Positions 1-7,332 are shown, counted from the stretch's first letter. The stretch is DNA of 11,451 bases from Synechococcus sp. HW_metabat.54 (GCA_018623675.1 JAAZVJ010000014.1:1-11451); one strand, 5' to 3'. Notes: generated by a model from the sequence alone, not told the origin. A program made the numbers and translations.

Positions 1-786
1 ATCGACGACAGCGTGGAAGCCGTGCTCGAAAACGAGCCCCACTGGAAGGTGGTGGACTGCGGTGTACCGGCTTTGCTGCACGACGGCTATCGCCCCGAAC
101 TGCTGGCCAACAGCGACAAGGCCCAACGCCTGCGCGATGCCATGGAGCAGTGGCTGCAACAGCACCCAGGCGATGCCTATGCCTGCGCCAAGTTGGGCGC
201 ACTGGAGTTGGAATCCGGACAGCCGCAAAAGGGAATCGCTGTACTCAAGGAAGGACTTGCTGCCCTCGGGGAGGGTGATGAACGGCCGGCCGAGCGCTAC
301 GAGCTGCTGCTGCATCTCGCCATGGCGTTACGCCATCAAGATCCCAATGCCGCGATTCAGACCTACCGCCAAGCCCTGGCCTTGCCTTTGGAAGCGCGGC
401 TCAGCCTCGGAGCCCGACTGAACCTGGCCGCACTGCTTATGGACGTTGACCAACTGGATGAGGCCATCGCTCTAACGCAGGACGCCACCGAACAGGCACC
501 TGAAGTGGCACTCACCTGGTACAACCTCGGCCTGATGCAACGACGTAAGGGGGATATCGGGGCTGCCATCCAGGCCTATGGCCAATCTCTGGCACGTCAC
601 CCTGACCATGCGGAATGCCACCAAAACATGGCCGTCGCCCTGCTGCTGGGTGGCGATATCGACGGCGCACGCAAGGGATTCCACGTGGCCATCGCCCTGA
701 TGCAAGAACAAGGCAGGCAGCAGGATGCAGATGACCTGTACGCCAGGGTGAAGGATGTCGTGAAACTGGACGAGGTGGGGGTATGA
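1..786 (+). CDS. TPR-repeat protein, probable C-terminal part of a GT2 glycosyltransferase (5' partial)
   Basis: The reading frame is open from base 1 and the product enters mid-protein, so the start lies outside the window; the first in-frame GTG at base 13 is probably not the true start. The 261 visible residues contain about five helical TPR-like repeats (roughly residues 59-91, 100-127, 137-167, 171-201 and 205-235). The clearest is the one with the pattern W-YNLG--------A---Y--AL--P around residues 173-201. The stretch before the repeats (LLHDGYRPELL, residues 25-35) resembles the linker that follows the catalytic domain in GT2 glycosyltransferases with TPR tails, where an H-GY-PE segment precedes the repeats. 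From this I infer that a family 2 glycosyltransferase domain lies upstream. The gene ends in an ATGA overlap with hemD, so the two are probably co-transcribed. The TPR assignment is firm; the glycosyltransferase assignment is inference, since no catalytic residues are visible. Confidence 0.75.
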   Translation: MDDSVEAVLENEPHWKVVDCGVPALLHDGYRPELLANSDKAQRLRDAMEQWLQQHPGDAYACAKLGALELESGQPQKGIAVLKEGLAALGEGDERPAERYELLLHLAMALRHQDPNAAIQTYRQALALPLEARLSLGARLNLAALLMDVDQLDEAIALTQDATEQAPEVALTWYNLGLMQRRKGDIGAAIQAYGQSLARHPDHAECHQNMAVALLLGGDIDGARKGFHVAIALMQEQGRQQDADDLYARVKDVVKLDEVGV

Positions 787-1592
787 CCCTGCCTCTTGAG
801 GGCCGCACAGTACTCGTCACGCGGGCCCAAGAGCAGCAGGGCGAAGGGCGCCGCCAACTCGAACAATTGGGCGCAAGGGTGATCGATCTACCGGCCTTGG
901 TGATCGGCCCTCCGGATGAATGGGGGCCCCTGGATGATGCCCTCGACGAACTCGACGAGTTTCACTGGCTGGTGTTCTCCAGCGCCAATGGCGTGCAGGC
1001 CGTTGAAGATCGTCTGCAACGCCAGGGCAAGAGCCTGGCCAGGCGCCCTGGAACCCTCAAAGTTGCCGCTGTAGGTCGCAAAACCGCGTCCCTGCTGCAG
1101 GAACTGGGGGCTGACGCTGATTTCGTCCCCCCCGATTTTGTGGCTGACAGCTTGATCGAACACTTCCCGGTGTCTGGATGGGGTCTGCGACTCCTGATCC
1201 CACGGGTGCAAAGCGGCGGCCGCACGCTGCTGGCAGAAGCCTTCGGGGAAGCCGGTGCTCGGGTGGTGGAAGTGGCGGCTTACGAATCACGCTGCCCCGA
1301 GAACATCCCGGAAGCCGCGGCCACCGCCCTTGAAGCCCTTGAAGTGGACGCGATCACCTTCAGCTCGGGGAAAACCGTGACTCACACCAGCCAGCTGCTG
1401 GAAGCCCGATTCGGACGGGACTGGCGAACACTCCTGGCCAGCAGTCGGGTGATCTCGATCGGGCCACAAACAAGCCAACGCTGCAAGGCACTCCTGGGGC
1501 GTGTTGATGGTGAAGCTGACCCCCACACGATCGAAGGACTCGTGCAGGCCTCTGTTCAAACCTTGGGTGAAGTCATGCAAACAGAAGGCTGA
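783..1592 (+). CDS. hemD: Uroporphyrinogen-III synthase HemD
   Basis: This enzyme closes hydroxymethylbilane with inversion of ring D to give uroporphyrinogen III, the common precursor of haem, chlorophyll and bilins, in the cytoplasm. The 269-residue length is normal for the family. Visible family features are the N-terminal strand TVLVTRA (9-15), LVFSSANGV (63-71), KVAAVGRKTA (93-102), LLIPR (137-141), the VAAYE segment with Tyr167 in the position of the conserved active-site tyrosine, ITFSSGKTV (191-199), ISIGPQTS (224-231) and a C-terminal HTIEGLV (248-254). The order matches the two-lobed HemD fold. The ATG at 783 overlaps the stop of the upstream TPR gene (ATGA), which suggests translational coupling. 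The last 37 bases overlap the end of the convergent lipoprotein gene. No fusion to a methyltransferase is present. Confidence 0.95.
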   Translation: MTLPLEGRTVLVTRAQEQQGEGRRQLEQLGARVIDLPALVIGPPDEWGPLDDALDELDEFHWLVFSSANGVQAVEDRLQRQGKSLARRPGTLKVAAVGRKTASLLQELGADADFVPPDFVADSLIEHFPVSGWGLRLLIPRVQSGGRTLLAEAFGEAGARVVEVAAYESRCPENIPEAAATALEALEVDAITFSSGKTVTHTSQLLEARFGRDWRTLLASSRVISIGPQTSQRCKALLGRVDGEADPHTIEGLVQASVQTLGEVMQTEG

Positions 1593-2125
1593 GGCTTCCC
1601 CTCAACGGCATAGGTGAAGCATCCGCGCTGCAGATCAATCTTGAGCACCGACCACTGTTTCGGCAGAAGGGGCACGCTGTCAGAAGAACACTGGCCAGCC
1701 GGTCCAATGCAAATCGCGCCCGAGCGGGCTCCGGCCTGGATCAGCGCCTGGTACTGGCCTCCAACGGCCATCACCCCCTGCAAGGTGATGGCTCCAGCCC
1801 GTTGCTGCCCACTTGGGCCACTCGCCGATGCCCCTGTAGCAGTGCCCAGGCTCGCCAACGGGGCAAACGGATCCACGCGGCCACGACTGACAGATCCCTG
1901 CACCTGATCCGTGGTGGGAAGCGGTGTGAGCGATGCAGGAGGCGCAACAGGAAGGGAGGGCTCAGGATCAACCTTGGCCATCGGCACCACACCAGGATCT
2001 GGCAACGGAATGGTTGCCTCTGGCTTGGAGCCACAGCCCGCGATGAACCCGGCGAGCATCACCAGGCCAAGGCCACGCCCCAGCTGCTTAGGCCGAGACG
2101 GTGTAATCGCTCTCCACCAGATCAC
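1556..2125 (-). CDS. Proline-rich lipoprotein with PilP-like motif
   Basis: No named function recognised. The protein has a charged N-terminus, a hydrophobic stretch LGLVMLAGF and an ideal lipobox IAGC (Cys31 if translation starts at GTG 2125), so it should be lipid-anchored in the envelope. A Pro-rich linker follows (about 32-70), then GRVDPFAPL (82-90) and a small domain beginning ITLQGVMAVGGQYQALIQAG (113-132). The R-DPF motif followed by L-G-----G---ALI resembles PilP, the inner-membrane lipoprotein of type IV pili; this is similarity by eye only. Four further cysteines (139, 146, 169, 183) could form disulfides. The start is uncertain. A longer TTG start exists at 2137, and GTG 2125 lies 38 bases inside the upstream SRPBCC gene. 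A rare CTG at 2083 would give a compact signal peptide, and GTG 2062 leaves almost no charged region. It is the last gene of the zds operon, and its 3' end overlaps hemD. Confidence 0.72.
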   Translation of the reverse strand: MIWWRAITPSRPKQLGRGLGLVMLAGFIAGCGSKPEATIPLPDPGVVPMAKVDPEPSLPVAPPASLTPLPTTDQVQGSVSRGRVDPFAPLASLGTATGASASGPSGQQRAGAITLQGVMAVGGQYQALIQAGARSGAICIGPAGQCSSDSVPLLPKQWSVLKIDLQRGCFTYAVEGKPQPSVCMTSPKV

Positions 2126-2537
2126 GGAATCGATCAAGGTTCGCCTGCAACTCCTTGGTGACCATCCCCCCCAGGATGCTTGGTTCCATCAGGGGTGCCA
2201 AGACCCCCGGCAACTCATAGGAAACAGTGAGCTTCACGGCAGTGCGATCGCCAGCCTCGGGGTAGAAGCGAACAGCACCTTTGGTGGGCAGACCTCCCAC
2301 CGATTCCCAGTGCAACTGCTGGGCCTCCACCCGACTGGTGATCTGTGCTTTCCAGGTGAAGCGGAAGCCTTGGGCCGCCAGAGTCCAATCGGTGAGATCA
2401 GGGTTATCGAGGGTTTTCACCGATTCGATCCAACGCATCCAGCGCGGCATCGCCTCGAGATCACTCCACACCGCCCAAACGCGATCAACCGGGGCTTTCA
2501 CCTCGGCCGTCACGGTGTGTTCAAGCCAACGTCCCAT
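2088..2537 (-). CDS. SRPBCC / cyclase-dehydrase family protein next to zds
   Basis: A 149-residue soluble protein with the look of the START-like SRPBCC (polyketide cyclase/dehydrase) fold. An N-terminal strand (HTVTAEVKAPVDRVWAVWSD) leads into a helix with the typical aromatic segment MPRWMRWIESV. Alternating strands follow (FTWKAQITSRVEAQQLHWESVGG, then GAVRFYPEAGDRTAVKLTVSYELP), and a long C-terminal helix (residues about 122-140) lies over the cavity. Such proteins bind hydrophobic ligands, or act as coenzyme Q-binding or cyclase-like proteins. The true ligand here is unknown. It starts at ATG 2537, only 8 bases after the zds stop, so it is almost certainly co-transcribed with zds. My recollection is that Synechocystis also has a gene of this kind (slr0941) beside its zds (slr0940), which hints at a role in carotenoid handling; that role is inference. 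Confidence 0.88.
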   Translation of the reverse strand: MGRWLEHTVTAEVKAPVDRVWAVWSDLEAMPRWMRWIESVKTLDNPDLTDWTLAAQGFRFTWKAQITSRVEAQQLHWESVGGLPTKGAVRFYPEAGDRTAVKLTVSYELPGVLAPLMEPSILGGMVTKELQANLDRFRDLVESDYTVSA

Positions 2538-2545
2538 GGTGTCGT

Positions 2546-4018
2546 TCAGGCAACAGCGGCATTGGTGGCCAGGGCGGCCGTCCGGCCAAGGATGGCAGCA
2601 GCAGCAAGGTGACCGCTCATGGTGGCTCCCTCCATCGAGTCGATGTAGTCCTGCTTGGTGTAGCTGCCAGCGAGGAAGAAGTTGGACACCGGTGTGCGCT
2701 GATCAGGGCGGAAGGGCTCCATCCCAGGGGCTTCGCGATAAAGCGACTGGGCCAGCTTCACCACGTTGCTCCAGGTGAGCTTCAGGTTCCGAGCCGAGGG
2801 GAACAGCGCCCGCACCTGAGCATCGGTGTGGGCCACGATCTCATCCACACCTTTGGGGATCCAGGGATCTCCAGGTGTGAGCACACACTGGAGCAGCGAG
2901 CCTTCCCCGTCCTTGCGGTAGTCCTCTGGACTAGCCAGGGCCAAATCGGCAAAGCAACTGAAGTCCGCATCCGCGGTGTAGAGGAGGTTGTTCAGGCCTG
3001 CAGGCGTCGCCACATCACGGCGGCGCTGCTCGTTCTGATCACTTTCACCGAGCTCAGTCACCCAACCGTCGTAGCGGAGTTGCACCGTGGCCACCGGTAC
3101 AGCCTCCAACTTGTGGATGGCGTCAAATTGGGGGAAACGTCGCCAAGCTTCAGGCAACAGGCGCTGAATACCAGGCACATCACACGCTGCCAGATAGGCA
3201 TCGGCCTGCACTTGACGTTCACCATCAGGGGTGCCGAGGGTGAGGGCCGTGACTTCAGGGGCATCGCCCTCGCTGAAGTGCACCTCTTTCACACGATGGC
3301 GGAGGTGAAGCTTGGCTCCGCGGGCCTGGATGTACTCGAGGATCGGGCCGGTGAGCCAGCGATGGGGCGAACCCTTGAGAAGGTTGAGCTTGGAGGCCTC
3401 AGTTTTGGCCGCAAACATCATGAAGATGGTGAGCATGCAGCGGGCAGAGATCGCTTCGCAATCGATGAATCCCAATGCGTAAGCGATGGGATTCCACATG
3501 CGGCGGATGCTCTCCATGCTTCCGCCGTGACCCACGAACCAATCCTGAAAACTGACGGAATCGAGAGCGCGGATCGTGCGCATCGCTCCTTCGTAATCCA
3601 CCAGCCCCCGCACAATCGGACTGGTGCCCAACGCCAAGGCGTTCCGCAGCTTGTCGATCCACGTGAGTTGGGGCGTTGTGAAAAACGCCTTGAGGCCGTT
3701 AAAGGGAGCGCCGAGGGCAAAGCGGAAATCGAGCTCCCGCAGATCACCTCCCTTGTTGCAGAAGAGATGGGTGTGATCCTTCGGGAGCAAATTGTCGATC
3801 GCCCCCACCTTGCGCATCAGGGCAAACAGGTTGGCGTAGTTGAAAAAGAACACATGCAATCCCATCTCGATGTGATTGCCGCCGTCGTCCACCCAGCTGC
3901 CCACCTTGCCGCCCATAAAGGGACGCGCTTCGTAGAGATCAACCTGATGACCAGCATCTACGAGATCCACAGCCGCGGCCAATCCGGCCAGACCCGCACC
4001 CACGATTGCGACCTGCAC
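2546..4018 (-). CDS. crtQ: 9,9'-di-cis-zeta-carotene desaturase (CrtQ/Zds)
   Basis: This flavoprotein introduces two double bonds into zeta-carotene on the way to lycopene, using a quinone acceptor at the thylakoid or plasma membrane. The 490-residue length fits plant- and cyanobacteria-type Zds. The N-terminus has the FAD dinucleotide motif [14 protein letters not shown] (3-16) with the ribose-binding acidic residue in LYEARP (28-33), then GGKVGSW (36-42) and the G-HVFF segment (53-58) seen in phytoene/zeta-carotene desaturases. The C-terminus carries [19 protein letters not shown], the family's FAD-contacting signature, followed by a closing Gly/Ala helix. CrtP (phytoene desaturase) is the main alternative, but the sequence reads as Zds and it sits with the SRPBCC gene. 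The start is GTG 4018, preceded by a good Shine-Dalgarno GGGAG (4025-4029) with six bases of spacing; an in-frame stop at 4049-4051 rules out a long extension. Confidence 0.94.
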   Translation of the reverse strand: MQVAIVGAGLAGLAAAVDLVDAGHQVDLYEARPFMGGKVGSWVDDGGNHIEMGLHVFFFNYANLFALMRKVGAIDNLLPKDHTHLFCNKGGDLRELDFRFALGAPFNGLKAFFTTPQLTWIDKLRNALALGTSPIVRGLVDYEGAMRTIRALDSVSFQDWFVGHGGSMESIRRMWNPIAYALGFIDCEAISARCMLTIFMMFAAKTEASKLNLLKGSPHRWLTGPILEYIQARGAKLHLRHRVKEVHFSEGDAPEVTALTLGTPDGERQVQADAYLAACDVPGIQRLLPEAWRRFPQFDAIHKLEAVPVATVQLRYDGWVTELGESDQNEQRRRDVATPAGLNNLLYTADADFSCFADLALASPEDYRKDGEGSLLQCVLTPGDPWIPKGVDEIVAHTDAQVRALFPSARNLKLTWSNVVKLAQSLYREAPGMEPFRPDQRTPVSNFFLAGSYTKQDYIDSMEGATMSGHLAAAAILGRTAALATNAAVA

Positions 4019-4112
4019 CGGCTGCTCCCGCCAACAAACTTCACGACTCTATGAATGCGCCACCCCGGAGTGGGCCTCAATACAGTACGGAGATCGGACT
4101 GATCCCTACGCC
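4019..4112. promoter_or_regulatory. Divergent promoter region between zds and the Fe-S carrier gene
   Basis: These 94 bases are the largest gene-free stretch in the window and lie between two divergent operons, so they must hold both promoters. A possible -10 box for the rightward gene is TACAGT at 4081-4086, which would give a leader of about 20 bases. A possible -10 box for zds is TAGAGT on the minus strand (4046-4051), which would place the start of transcription just upstream of the GGGAG ribosome site at 4025-4029. No convincing -35 elements are seen. The boxes match the consensus at only four of six positions, so their exact placement is tentative. Confidence 0.4.
4025..4029 (-). promoter_or_regulatory. 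Shine-Dalgarno site that fixes the zds GTG start
   Basis: On the minus strand the sequence GGGAG lies six bases before GTG 4018. Few genes in this window have a clear ribosome binding site, so this one supports the GTG rather than a downstream start. The FAD motif begins only a few residues after it, as expected. Confidence 0.6.
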
Positions 4113-4493
4113 ATGACCGCATCTGTCCCCCACACCGCACGCGACGGCAAAGGCATCCAGATCACCGAGCCGGCCATGCAGCAACTGGCCAAGCTCTGCA
4201 GGGAACAGGGCGATCAACAGGTGCTCCGCGTGGGTGTGCGCTCAGGCGGGTGCAGCGGCATGAGCTACACGATGGATTTCGTTCCGAGCAGCGAAATCGA
4301 AGATGGAGATGAGGTGTATGACTACACCGCGCCTGACGGCGCCGACTTCCAAGTGGTGTGTGATCCCAAGAGCCTGCTCTACATCTACGGAATGCAGCTC
4401 GACTTCAGCACCGCATTGATTGGTGGTGGGTTCAACTTCACCAATCCCAATGCCAGCCAGACCTGCGGTTGCGGCAGCTCCTTCGCCGTTTGA
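4113..4493 (+). CDS. A-type iron-sulfur cluster carrier (HesB/IscA/SufA family)
   Basis: A 126-residue protein that should bind and pass on Fe-S clusters (or iron) during cluster assembly in the cytoplasm. The three conserved cysteines of the family are present: Cys47 in SGGCSGM and Cys118/Cys120 in the C-terminal TCGCGSSF. The core begins with I-ITE-A---L (15-25), and the middle holds VVCDPKSLLY and the LIGGGFNFTNPNA segment (102-114) typical of A-type carriers. The N-terminal extension of about 14 residues is ordinary. The start is ATG 4113. It heads a four-gene rightward cluster and is followed 45 bases later by a small TPR gene. IscA, SufA and ErpA types cannot be told apart by eye, so no symbol is given. 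Confidence 0.93.
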   Translation: MTASVPHTARDGKGIQITEPAMQQLAKLCREQGDQQVLRVGVRSGGCSGMSYTMDFVPSSEIEDGDEVYDYTAPDGADFQVVCDPKSLLYIYGMQLDFSTALIGGGFNFTNPNASQTCGCGSSFAV

Positions 4494-4538
4494 TCGGCCT
4501 GCATGGGAATCTGAAGGCACTGCAACAGCAAGTGCACG

Positions 4539-4961
4539 GTGACTGAGTCCCAAGAAGAAAGCCTGTTTGAGCAGGCCATGGCCCGCTATCAGGACGGGGC
4601 AGCCGCCAGCGACGTGCTGGACGACTTCATCGCCATCACGAACGCTGCACCACGACAGTCGGCGGGATGGACCTGCTTGGCCTGGCTGCAGTTGCTCTGC
4701 GACCAACCCGAAGAAGCGCTGCGGTCAGCACGCTTTGCCGTGAAGCTGAATGGTCAAGACCCACAGGCCCGCATCAACCTGAGCGTGGCCATGCTGGAAA
4801 CCCAGGCCAAAGGGGTTCGCGACCACGTGCAAGTGGTGCAGCAAATCCTGGCTGTGGCACCAGAGGTGACCCAGGAACTGCAAGCCTCGATCGCCGATGG
4901 ACTGGCCCGCAAACCTGGCTGGCCCGCCCTGACGAAAGTGAAGAGCTGGCTGGAGATCTGA
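4539..4961 (+). CDS. Small TPR-like protein
   Basis: A 140-residue soluble, helical protein of unknown function. Two to three TPR-like helix pairs are visible: roughly residues 8-38 (A---YQDGAAASDVLDDF-----A-P), 40-71 (GWTCLAWLQLLCDQPEEALRSARFAVKLNGQDP) and 73-106, with P spacing typical of TPRs. It ends in a basic, tryptophan-containing tail (KPGWPALTKVKSWLEI). No catalytic motif or signal peptide is seen, so a protein-binding role is the likely guess. The start is GTG 4539. It lies 45 bases after the Fe-S carrier and its stop is one base from the next gene's GTG, so it is probably translated as part of the same message. Whether it works with the Fe-S carrier or with the LpxB-like protein is unknown. 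Confidence 0.85.
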   Translation: MTESQEESLFEQAMARYQDGAAASDVLDDFIAITNAAPRQSAGWTCLAWLQLLCDQPEEALRSARFAVKLNGQDPQARINLSVAMLETQAKGVRDHVQVVQQILAVAPEVTQELQASIADGLARKPGWPALTKVKSWLEI

Positions 4962-4962
4962 C

Positions 4963-6183
4963 GTGGCGCGGCTGCTGCTGCTGAGCAATGGCCATGGCGA
5001 AGATCTGTCTGGAGCCCTGCTCGGCCAGGCCCTCCAACGCTGTGGCCATCAAGTGGATGCGCTGCCGCTCGTTGGTGGCGGTCATCCCTATCGAGATGCG
5101 GGCATTCCCGTGGTGGTGCACACCCGGGAATTCAGCACCGGCGGGCTGGGCTACACGAGCCTGAGCGGTCGACTCACCGAATTGATCCAAGGCCAGGTGC
5201 TGCATCTGCTCCAGGGCTGCTGGCGTTTGCTGCGCATCCGACGCCGTTACGCCCTGGTGGTGGTGATCGGTGATGTGATCCCCGTGATGGCCGCCTGGCT
5301 GTGCGGCCGCCCGGTGGCCACCTACCTGGTGGCCTACTCCAGCCACTACGAGGGCCGCCTCAACCTGCCTTGGCCCTGCGGCAGCTGTCTTAGCCATCCC
5401 CGCTTCAAGGCGGTCTACAGCCGCGATCAGCTCAGTGCTGACGATCTCAGCAACCAACTGGGCAAGCCGGTGCAATTCCTTGGCAACCCATTCATGGATC
5501 CGGTGCTGGCGCCAGCCAAACCCCTGGCCGCCTGTCGCCGCCGCATCGCCCTCCTACCCGGCAGCCGCCGCCCGGAACTGGAGCACAACCTGCTGCTGCT
5601 GCTGGCCGTGATTCAACGGCTTCCCGCTCCCCTGTTCAGTGCGGGTGAGCTGGCGATCGACCTAGCGCTGATTCGCGCCCTCAGCGACCAAGAACTTGAG
5701 ACCTTGGTGGCCCCCCAGGGCTGGCGGTTGTTACCCACCAACGGTGCGCTGGTGCTGGTGAACAAGGCCCATCGCGTGGGTGTGCGGCGAGGGCAATTCG
5801 CATCGGTGCTCCAAGCCGCCGACCTGGTGATCTCGATGGCAGGCACTGCCGCAGAGCAGGCCGTGGGGCTGGCCAAACCCGTGCTGCAGCTGGCCGGTGC
5901 AGGGCCGCAATTCACGAGCAACTTTGCTGAAGCCCAGCGACGCCTGCTGGGCCCCACGGTGTTTTGCGCGGAGGGTGAGCAGGGCTTGCCCAGCACCCTC
6001 GATGCCAGCGCACGCCTGACCCTGGAGTTACTGGAACGAAGCTGCCGTGATCGTGACCTTCAGGAACGCTGCCATGAGCAAGCCGAGCAGCGACTCGGCA
6101 GCATGGGCGGGGCCGAGCGAATGGCCAACGCCATCACCGAGCTGTTGCCCCCTCTTCCGCCTGGATCGTCACCCCAGCCATGA
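4963..6183 (+). CDS. Lipid-A-disaccharide synthase-related protein (cyanobacterial type)
   Basis: A 406-residue GT-B-type protein that resembles LpxB but belongs to the divergent cyanobacterial/plastid family of 'lipid-A-disaccharide synthase-related' proteins (I recall this as TIGR03492). N-terminal SNGHGED (8-14) corresponds to the acceptor-side loop, VIGDVIP (101-107) lies in the first Rossmann-like domain, and FLGNPFMDP (172-180) and LLPGSR (197-202) mark the hinge and second domain. SMAGTAAEQAVGLAKP (291-306) is the nucleotide-sugar binding loop, like LpxB's SGTATLE segment. True LpxB joins UDP-diacylglucosamine to lipid X; the substrate of this family is not established, so it should not be called LpxB outright. 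The start is GTG 4963, one base after the upstream stop. Its end overlaps the next gene by ATGA. Confidence 0.87.
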   Translation: MARLLLLSNGHGEDLSGALLGQALQRCGHQVDALPLVGGGHPYRDAGIPVVVHTREFSTGGLGYTSLSGRLTELIQGQVLHLLQGCWRLLRIRRRYALVVVIGDVIPVMAAWLCGRPVATYLVAYSSHYEGRLNLPWPCGSCLSHPRFKAVYSRDQLSADDLSNQLGKPVQFLGNPFMDPVLAPAKPLAACRRRIALLPGSRRPELEHNLLLLLAVIQRLPAPLFSAGELAIDLALIRALSDQELETLVAPQGWRLLPTNGALVLVNKAHRVGVRRGQFASVLQAADLVISMAGTAAEQAVGLAKPVLQLAGAGPQFTSNFAEAQRRLLGPTVFCAEGEQGLPSTLDASARLTLELLERSCRDRDLQERCHEQAEQRLGSMGGAERMANAITELLPPLPPGSSPQP

Positions 6184-6455
6184 GCACACCTGGAGCAGAA
6201 CCCATCTGGAAGATCTGGCTCGACCGACTGCTGGTGCTGGATGTGTTCCTGGTGCTGGCGGGAGCGGGCTGGTTTGGAGTGGCCATCGTGGCCAGCAGTC
6301 AAGGAATCGAAGCCCCATTGCGGCTGTTTCAGAAGCTCTGGGATCCGTTTTTCACCCCTGCCATTGGGGTGCTGATCGCAGCGGCTCTGGTCAGCGGGAT
6401 CGCATCGTGGTGGCAGCGGCGAGGGCCTCAGGCAGATCGGGAAACTGGAATTTGA
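6180..6455 (+). CDS. Small two-helix membrane protein
   Basis: A 91-residue hypothetical protein with two predicted membrane helices (about residues 17-38, LLVLDVFLVLAGAGWFGVAIVA, and 58-77, FTPAIGVLIAAALVSGIASW). A basic tail (WWQRRGPQADRETGI) follows, suggesting the C-terminus is cytoplasmic. No known motif is recognised. The ATG overlaps the stop of the LpxB-related gene (ATGA), which indicates tight translational coupling and makes a real gene likely. The last 65 bases overlap the 3' end of the convergent epimerase gene. It could be a membrane anchor or accessory factor for the LpxB-like protein; that is inference from position only. Confidence 0.8.
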   Translation: MSTPGAEPIWKIWLDRLLVLDVFLVLAGAGWFGVAIVASSQGIEAPLRLFQKLWDPFFTPAIGVLIAAALVSGIASWWQRRGPQADRETGI

Positions 6456-7332
6456 ATCCCAGCTGCGGGAGTCGCTCCGAACGCACCTGCTGACCATCCA
6501 GCACCACCCGCGCACCATCTCCCAACAGCAGATGCAGCACGGGGCCAGGCACCGGCAGCAAGCTGGGGCGGCCAAGGCAACGCCCAAGGGTGGCGGCGAA
6601 GGTGGCCATGCTCACGGGGTGCGGCGCCACACCATTCACCACACCGTCCCAGCTGGTGTCGGAGAGGGCACTGGCAATCACGGCACACAGATCAGTGCGG
6701 TGGATCCAGCTCATCCACTGACGACCGGAGCCGATCGGTCCACCAAATCCCGTGCGGAACACGGGCAACATCTTTCCGAGTGCCCCGCCGTCGCCAGCCA
6801 GCACGATGCCGATACGCACCACCACCAGACGGGTGGCCGCCGGACGGGCCTCTGCTGCTGCCTCCCACTCCGAGCAGAGGTTGCCGAGCACATCACGACC
6901 AGCCGCACTCGATTCCACAAAAGCCGCGTCTTCACTGGTGCCGTAGAAACCCACCGCGGAGGCATTCACCAACACCTCTGGTGGTGTCGCCAAAGCGTCC
7001 ATGGCTGCGGTGAGATGGCGGGTCGTGGCAATGCGGCTGTCGTGCAACAGCTGGAGATGGGCCTGCGTCCAACGTTGCTCTGCGATCGGCTCACCAGCCA
7101 GGTTCACCACGCCTTCAGAAGCCTCCAAAGCCTGTTGGAGCGCTCCCCCCTGCTGCCAGCTGCTGGCCTGGGCCGGATCGGCCTGCACCCAGGCGAGGTC
7201 GTGATCCTTCGCCCAGCTCACAGCAGCCTGAGCGCGCCGGCTCACCACGGTGAGTTGATGGCCCATTGCTTTCAAGGTGGGCACCAATTCGCGCCCCACC
7301 AAACCAGTGCAGCCGAGCAGCAGCAGACGCAT
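6391..7332 (-). CDS. TIGR01777-family NAD(P)-dependent epimerase (YfcH/SulA-like)
   Basis: A 313-residue extended short-chain dehydrogenase-like protein, close to the usual length of about 300. The N-terminal nucleotide-binding motif is LLLLGCTGLVGRELV (3-17, GxTGxxG). Family signatures follow: VNLAGEPIAEQRWT (95-108), the HDSRIATTRHL segment after it, NASAVGFYGTSEDAAFVE with the YG motif, and W-----A-ARPAATRLVVVRIGIVLA. The late GGPIGSGRQWMSWIHRTDL is also characteristic of TIGR01777. The reaction is not known for most members. Plant and cyanobacterial relatives have been annotated as SulA or cell-division-inhibitor-like, a label I would not take as a function. The start is ATG 7332, giving the Rossmann motif directly. 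It follows the antiporter by 62 bases on the same strand. Confidence 0.92.
   Translation of the reverse strand: MRLLLLGCTGLVGRELVPTLKAMGHQLTVVSRRAQAAVSWAKDHDLAWVQADPAQASSWQQGGALQQALEASEGVVNLAGEPIAEQRWTQAHLQLLHDSRIATTRHLTAAMDALATPPEVLVNASAVGFYGTSEDAAFVESSAAGRDVLGNLCSEWEAAAEARPAATRLVVVRIGIVLAGDGGALGKMLPVFRTGFGGPIGSGRQWMSWIHRTDLCAVIASALSDTSWDGVVNGVAPHPVSMATFAATLGRCLGRPSLLPVPGPVLHLLLGDGARVVLDGQQVRSERLPQLGFKFQFPDLPEALAAATTMRSR

Noticed and set aside
2244..2251. GCGATCGC octamer (HIP1), also at 10611-10618.
   Set aside because: HIP1 is a common cyanobacterial word; two copies in 11.5 kb inside coding sequence are not a notable enrichment.
1911..2612. A 233-codon + strand open frame opposite the lipoprotein and SRPBCC genes.
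   Set aside because: It crosses two well-supported minus-strand genes and has no protein features; a GC-driven shadow.
2609..4054. A 481-codon open frame on the + strand, antisense to zds across nearly its whole length.
   Set aside because: High GC and the codon bias of zds leave few stops on the opposite strand. The translation has no domain, is rich in His/Arg/Gly, and zds itself is unmistakable.
4061..4076. Small inverted repeat CCAC...GTGG in the zds/Fe-S carrier gap.
   Set aside because: Only four base pairs with a GC-rich loop; too short to support an operator or terminator.
4970..4983. Runs of CTG repeats, also near 5590-5605.
   Set aside because: They encode Leu-rich strands or helices (LLLLS, LLLLLA) with the preferred Leu codon; not a functional repeat.
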